From Hyphomicrobiaceae bacterium (GTDB lineage Bacteria > Pseudomonadota > Alphaproteobacteria > Rhizobiales > Hyphomicrobiaceae), in the NCBI GenBank assembly GCA_013214245.1, contig JABSQE010000167.1, positions 1-7,597 on the forward strand: 7,597 nt of DNA. The letters are read 5' to 3'. The stretch's first letter is position 1; each line of letters starts with the position of its first letter. The position numbers and the translations under genes are program-made. Below the pieces are notes generated by a model, which did no database searches, was not told where the DNA came from, and worked only from the letters and a program-made list of their open reading frames with translations. This document shows positions 6,590 to 7,597 of the stretch, in pieces.

Positions 6590-7388
6590 TGTGATTTACT
6601 TACTTTCACACCTAATCAATCAATCTAACAAATGGTTGTAACTGCTAAGAGTGCTGAGCAAAACACTTTTATATAATTCGTTTTTGGCAAAGTGACCTTA
6701 TAATAGATAATAGAGACATAGTGAAAAAAATAGTCGACAATAAGTTTACTACAACATAACTTGCAGTTATTCGATCGTAATAATGTTAAAATAAAAATAG
6801 GCCTAACATAGTGTTGAGATAGAAAGTGTAATGGATTTAGTGGTAAGCAAAAAATAACAGCACTTGCGCAATGATGGTATATTTCTTGATAAAAATTGTG
6901 ATGTCTACAATTGACCGTTATTGGTTGTTAAAATGGTGCCTCTACCTCTAGAAGAATTTTGTTGCTTAATATGTTTAAACTAGGTTATACAATGCTCAAA
7001 ATGAAAAATGTACAGCCGAGAGAATATTAATAACTACTTGCGTCTGTAGCATTCTCTCTTTAATAGTTACATCAAGATATGCTGCAATTTTATATGGTAA
7101 CTCCAGTTAAATTTAATCACGGTTAACAGTTAATGCTTATAACAAGAGTTAACTAAAAAACACAATTTAAGCTATAAATTGGTGACTATCAAGTTGTGCA
7201 TCAAATAATGGTGAGGTTTAAGAAACGCGAATTAAATGTAAGGCTCTTTAAGCCTAGAACGTAATCACCATCTGCTTTAAGGTTTGAAACAATGTTTCAT
7301 AAGAAATTATAACTAATATAATATTGACCATAAAGTTGATTAAATCTATTGAATATAAGTTGTAATTTAACACTTTTTTTGAGAATTA
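6590..7388. other. Gene-free AT-rich spacer of about 0.8 kb
   Basis: It separates the 5' end of dapF from the 5' end of tRNA-Ala, which diverge, so it should carry promoters for both. I found no protein-coding frame beyond trivial length (the best is a 19-codon one starting at the ATG at 6971) and no recognised RNA. TTGATT and TGTAAT hexamers upstream of the tRNA are 19 bases apart, which is only a weak promoter match. The main structured element is the hairpin at 7018-7058; a smaller one, AGGCT-CTTTA-AGCCT, lies at 7241-7255. Confidence 0.7.
7018..7058. repeat. Two-tier hairpin
   Basis: GAGAGAAT (7018-7025) pairs perfectly with ATTCTCTC (7051-7058), and inside it CTAC (7034-7037) pairs with GTAG (7046-7049) around an 8-base loop. 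On the plus strand the stem is followed by TTTAATAG, too short a T run for a convincing terminator. It could be part of an untranslated leader, an RNA element or a protein site; the 19-codon frame starting at 6971 ends within the left arm region. Confidence 0.5.
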
Positions 7389-7464
<76 letters not shown>

Positions 7465-7499
7465 TTCTTACTCCTTGTCGATCGCGTACTTGCGCGTAC

Positions 7500-7597
7500 T
7501 CAGTTTCCGACCGTCGCCTCACCTGCGTTGGAGAAGGCGAAGCCCATCGCGTTCGCTCCGCGATTGAGCACGAGCCCTTGCAGGTAGAAGCTCTTAC
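7500..7597 (-). CDS. C-terminal fragment of a high-GC reading frame (cut by window edge), unrecognised
   Basis: Reading in from the right edge on the minus strand, 31 codons run to a TGA at 7500-7502; the tail reads FYLQGLVLNRGANAMGFAF then SNAGEATVGN. Third positions are strongly G/C-biased and the stop is TGA, both unlike the TAA/TAG-ending AT-rich genes elsewhere in the window. The length is too short to name a family. The pattern vaguely recalls C-termini of secreted proteins of planctomycetes or myxobacteria-like groups, an impression from memory only. It probably does not belong to the same genome background as the rest. Confidence 0.4.
   Translation of the reverse strand, partial: KSFYLQGLVLNRGANAMGFAFSNAGEATVGN

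Noticed and set aside
6650..6745. dapF promoter from TTGCCA/TATAAG-like hexamers
   Set aside because: Candidate -35 and -10 hexamers exist, but none are 16-18 bases apart, so no promoter is called.
7098..7154. Cluster of (A)GTTAA words that might be binding sites or an origin
   Set aside because: Spacing is irregular, no DnaA boxes of the TTATCCACA type were seen, and AT-rich DNA gives such clusters freely.
6155..7371. 15-base word AAGTTGTAATTTAAC shared by dapF and the tRNA upstream region
   Set aside because: Composed almost wholly of A and T; a chance match is plausible and neither context is shared.

Overview
The window looks like a piece of a low-GC alphaproteobacterial genome undergoing reduction. 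Two things point there: the gene order dapF - mtaB - ftsY - yciB (ispZ), which is typical of Alphaproteobacteria and especially Rhodospirillales-like lineages, and the match of each protein to alphaproteobacterial versions by eye. The signs of reduction are long, very AT-rich spacers (about 1.39 kb and 0.8 kb; lines I counted were 22-32% GC) and an otherwise well-conserved mtaB carrying an in-frame stop. A host-associated symbiont such as the tunicate symbiont Candidatus Endolissoclinum would fit, but that is a guess from style, not a demonstrated identity.

Layout. Positions 1-532 (minus) hold the N-terminal quarter of threonyl-tRNA synthetase, running off the left edge. Positions 533-1922 hold no recognisable gene, only scattered inverted repeats. 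Positions 1923-6589 (minus) are one tightly packed transcription unit, in order of transcription dapF, mtaB (interrupted by UGA), ftsY, a divergent YciB-family paralogue, and canonical yciB. dapF/mtaB and mtaB/ftsY overlap; the last two spacers are a few tens of bases. Positions 6590-7388 are again AT-rich and gene-free, with one good hairpin. A tRNA-Ala(GGC) gene lies at 7389-7464 (plus). Directly after its CCA end the base composition jumps to about 58% GC, and a fragment of a high-GC reading frame (minus) enters from the right edge.

Function. The operon combines lysine/peptidoglycan precursor synthesis (DapF makes meso-diaminopimelate), tRNA modification (MtaB, ms2t6A37), membrane protein targeting (FtsY, the SRP receptor) and envelope/septation-linked inner-membrane proteins (two YciB-family members). 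It is a housekeeping, cell-envelope-oriented cluster, and I see no defence system, mobile element gene or biosynthetic cluster. The points most worth checking are the UGA at a conserved glycine of MtaB, the tandem divergent YciB pair, and the right end, where a mispaired tRNA acceptor stem coincides with an abrupt composition change, suggesting a chimeric assembly join or an integration/recombination point.
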